14,221 bases of DNA, taken from NCBI GenBank assembly GCA_003516705.1, contig DPCJ01000081.1, forward strand, positions 1 to 14,221. The letters are read 5' to 3'. The notes under the pieces are model-generated. The model was not told the DNA's origin. It saw only the letters and a list, made by a program, of their open reading frames with translations, and made no database searches. The position numbers were made by a program, and so were the translations under genes. The DNA comes from Prolixibacteraceae bacterium (GTDB lineage: Bacteria > Bacteroidota > Bacteroidia > Bacteroidales > Prolixibacteraceae). Below are positions 13,685 through 14,221 of this stretch, in pieces. Numbering within the stretch: position 1 is the first letter of the stretch; every line of letters starts with the position of its first letter.

Positions 13685-14221
13685 TTAGCCTTTGCTTTGT
13701 TCTTTTGCCCACGAATCGCGCAATTGAACTGTTAAGTTGAAAACAGGTTTTTCCGGAGTTGAATCATAGTCAAGATTGAAATAGCCCAACCTCTCAAATT
13801 GAAAATGATCAAGAGGTTTCGCTGTTTTTACAAATGGCTCAACATAACAAACCGGAAGTATTTTTAATGAGTCGGGGTTCATAAATTGTTTGAAATCAAT
13901 GTCTTTATGTCCATCGGGATTTTCATCGCTGAAAAGACGGTCGTATAACCTGACTTCTGATTCAACAGCATGTTTTGCAGAAACCCAGTGCAATGTTGAT
14001 TTTACTTTTCTGCCATCAGGAGAATTACCACCTTTCGATGCCGGATCGTAAGTACAAAGCAGGTGTTTGATGTTTCCATTTTCATCTTTAACCACTTCGG
14101 TACACGTAACAAAATAGGCATATCTTAGTCGTACCTCGCGACCGGGACTTAATCTGAAAAATTTGGAAGGTGGATTTTCCATAAAATCCTCTTGTTCAAT
14201 ATAAATTTCTTTCGAAAATGG
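13685..14221 (-). CDS. glnS: Glutamine--tRNA ligase (GlnRS), C-terminal part
   Basis: Only the last 178 codons are in the window; the frame is open to the edge and the rest of the gene lies beyond 14221. The visible part begins [14 protein letters not shown] and continues through [39 protein letters not shown] and [12 protein letters not shown], all typical of the C-terminal anticodon-binding beta-barrels of GlnRS. The enzyme charges tRNA-Gln with glutamine in the cytoplasm. The catalytic Rossmann domain with its HIGH and KMSKS-type motifs would be upstream and cannot be checked. An internal ATG at 14180-14182 is part of the conserved QEDFMENPP and is not a start. A terminator follows the stop. 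Confidence 0.95.
   Translation of the reverse strand, partial: PFSKEIYIEQEDFMENPPSKFFRLSPGREVRLRYAYFVTCTEVVKDENGNIKHLLCTYDPASKGGNSPDGRKVKSTLHWVSAKHAVESEVRLYDRLFSDENPDGHKDIDFKQFMNPDSLKILPVCYVEPFVKTAKPLDHFQFERLGYFNLDYDSTPEKPVFNLTVQLRDSWAKEQSKG

Overview
The window looks like a chromosomal stretch from a member of the Bacteroidota, most plausibly a marine or sediment lineage near Marinilabiliales/Prolixibacteraceae. That placement is an inference from several traits: moderate AT content, LytTR and TPR-type sensor kinases, M56/BlaI pairs, a large Asp-box secreted protein, a TAnnTTTG-type promoter, and starts without obvious Shine-Dalgarno sequences. No taxonomic marker settles the genus.

Layout. 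Positions 1-4126 read on the + strand: the 3' part of a TPR-containing membrane histidine kinase, its NarL-type response regulator, a DUF1801 protein, an inverted-repeat element with a perfect 26-bp hairpin, a small exported DUF6265-like protein and a CorA-type metal transporter that ends in a terminator. Everything from 4186 onward is on the - strand, so corA converges with the BlaI/M56 pair. Read in the direction of transcription, from high to low coordinates, the - strand carries the 3' end of glnS with its terminator; two LiaI/LiaF-like membrane proteins; a LytS-type kinase; a LytTR regulator; a CrtW-type carotenoid ketolase; a 1102-residue secreted beta-propeller protein with a strong terminator; and finally blaI-blaR1-like genes behind a regularly spaced operator array.

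The window is rich in envelope-linked signalling. There are three separate regulatory modules: the TPR kinase/NarL regulator, the BlaI/M56 antirepressor-type protease pair, and a compact operon of two LiaF-family proteins followed by LytS and LytTR. The last resembles the Firmicutes LiaFSR cell-envelope stress circuit in its membrane parts but uses an unrelated class of two-component system.

The most interesting points are: (1) the LiaI/LiaF-LytS-LytTR module; (2) an M56 protease whose C-terminal domain looks like the periplasmic domain of ExbD rather than a penicillin sensor; (3) three TAGTT half-sites at exactly 21-bp spacing upstream of blaI, overlapping a TATATTTG promoter; (4) a hairpin that contains the start codon of the carotenoid ketolase; and (5) two intergenic inverted-repeat elements that look like non-autonomous repeats. 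No tRNA, rRNA, CRISPR array, transposase or phage gene was seen.
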